Positions 7,200 through 7,322 of a stretch of DNA of 7,322 bases are shown piece after piece; the first letter of the stretch is position 1; each line of letters opens with the position of its first letter. Origin of the DNA: JBOHPP01 sp050731755 (GTDB taxonomy: Bacteria; Methylomirabilota; Methylomirabilia; Rokubacteriales; CSP1-6); assembly GCA_050731755.1 (NCBI GenBank), contig JBOHPP010000145.1, positions 1 through 7,322 of the forward strand, written 5' to 3'. The notes beneath the pieces were generated by a model. It saw only the letters and a program-made list of their open reading frames with translations. It ran no database searches and had not been told where the DNA came from. The position numbers were made by a program, and so were the translations under genes.

Positions 7200-7228
7200 T
7201 TGGAGGGGGCAGCGGCCGCCCCCTCCAA
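7200..7228. repeat. 11-bp inverted repeat (stem-loop) upstream of glcD
   Basis: TTGGAGGGGGC (7200-7210) and GCCCCCTCCAA (7218-7228) are perfect reverse complements around a seven-base loop AGCGGCC. There is no T-run on either side, so it is not a standard intrinsic terminator, though it could end an upstream transcript by another route or act as an operator just upstream of the TATAAT box. Its flanks (AGTTGG on the left, the CCCTCCAAACC segment on the right) match the adjoining tandem repeat, so it appears to be a diverged first copy of that unit. Confidence 0.65.
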
Positions 7229-7322
7229 ACCTCCCCGTTCAGTTGGCGGCCGCACACGCCCCCTCCAAACCTCCCCGTTCAGTTGGCGGCCGCACACGCC
7301 CCCTCCAAACCTCCCCGTTCAG
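7217..7322. repeat. 40-bp perfect tandem repeat at the right edge
   Basis: Units at 7221-7260 and 7261-7300 are identical, and a third begins at 7301 and runs off the window. Exact periodicity extends left to 7217, giving about 2.65 copies. Each unit joins a C-rich block (CCCTCCAAACCTCCCCGTTC), AGTTGG, a GGCGGCCGC core and ACACGCC. A fourth, diverged unit to the left is the stem-loop at 7200-7228. No reading frame with protein features crosses it. The copy number beyond the edge is unknown, and the sequence may have been cut or assembled short here. Confidence 0.9.

Noticed and set aside
7217..7322. CRISPR array
   Set aside because: The 40-bp period is a continuous tandem repeat with no variable spacers and no cas gene in view.

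Overview
The window is high-GC bacterial DNA, packed with short-gap genes of typical Gram-negative type. It carries a Lol-type outer-membrane lipoprotein signal and a GGGGTCAGACCCC palindrome of the kind scattered through some GC-rich, mostly uncultured soil and sediment lineages. A Rokubacteria/Methylomirabilota-like or deltaproteobacterial-like source is plausible, but no marker gene here proves it. One gene runs off the left edge, and the right edge lies inside a perfect tandem repeat, so this may be a whole metagenomic contig whose assembly stopped at that repeat.

Layout: positions 1-964 hold two plus-strand genes. The first is a cupin-fold protein truncated at its 5' end, and the second is a small flavin-binding split-barrel (pyridoxamine-phosphate-oxidase-like) protein. 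They converge, with only 8 bases between stops, on a long minus-strand block that reads from right to left: glcD (7175-5700), glcE (5669-4365), glcF (4355-3021), moaB (3024-2506), a small predicted secreted protein (2443-2093) and an HtrA-type lipoprotein protease (2052-973). The right end (7176-7322) is non-coding and holds a TATAAT box, an 11-bp stem-loop and a 40-bp tandem repeat.

How the genes work together: GlcD and GlcE are two FAD/PCMH-fold subunits and GlcF is the iron-sulfur electron-transfer subunit of a glycolate (2-hydroxyacid) oxidase, which passes electrons from glycolate to the respiratory chain. The three are tightly spaced and co-directional, consistent with one transcript starting just before glcD. 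moaB overlaps glcF by four bases (ATGA), so it is likely translationally coupled. Its product belongs to the molybdopterin-binding MoaB/MogA family, and its link to glycolate oxidation is positional only. The secreted protein and the protease follow on the same strand. The protease has its own strong ribosome-binding site and a possible promoter, so it may be expressed separately as an envelope-stress function.

The genes themselves are ordinary. The points worth a second look are at the junctions: compact GC palindromes at the glcD/glcE, glcE/glcF and glcF/moaB boundaries (two with the stop or start codon in the loop), an apparent CTG start for glcE, an apparently leaderless glcD transcript, and the 40-bp tandem repeat at the right edge. 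I found no RNA gene, CRISPR array, insertion sequence or defence system.
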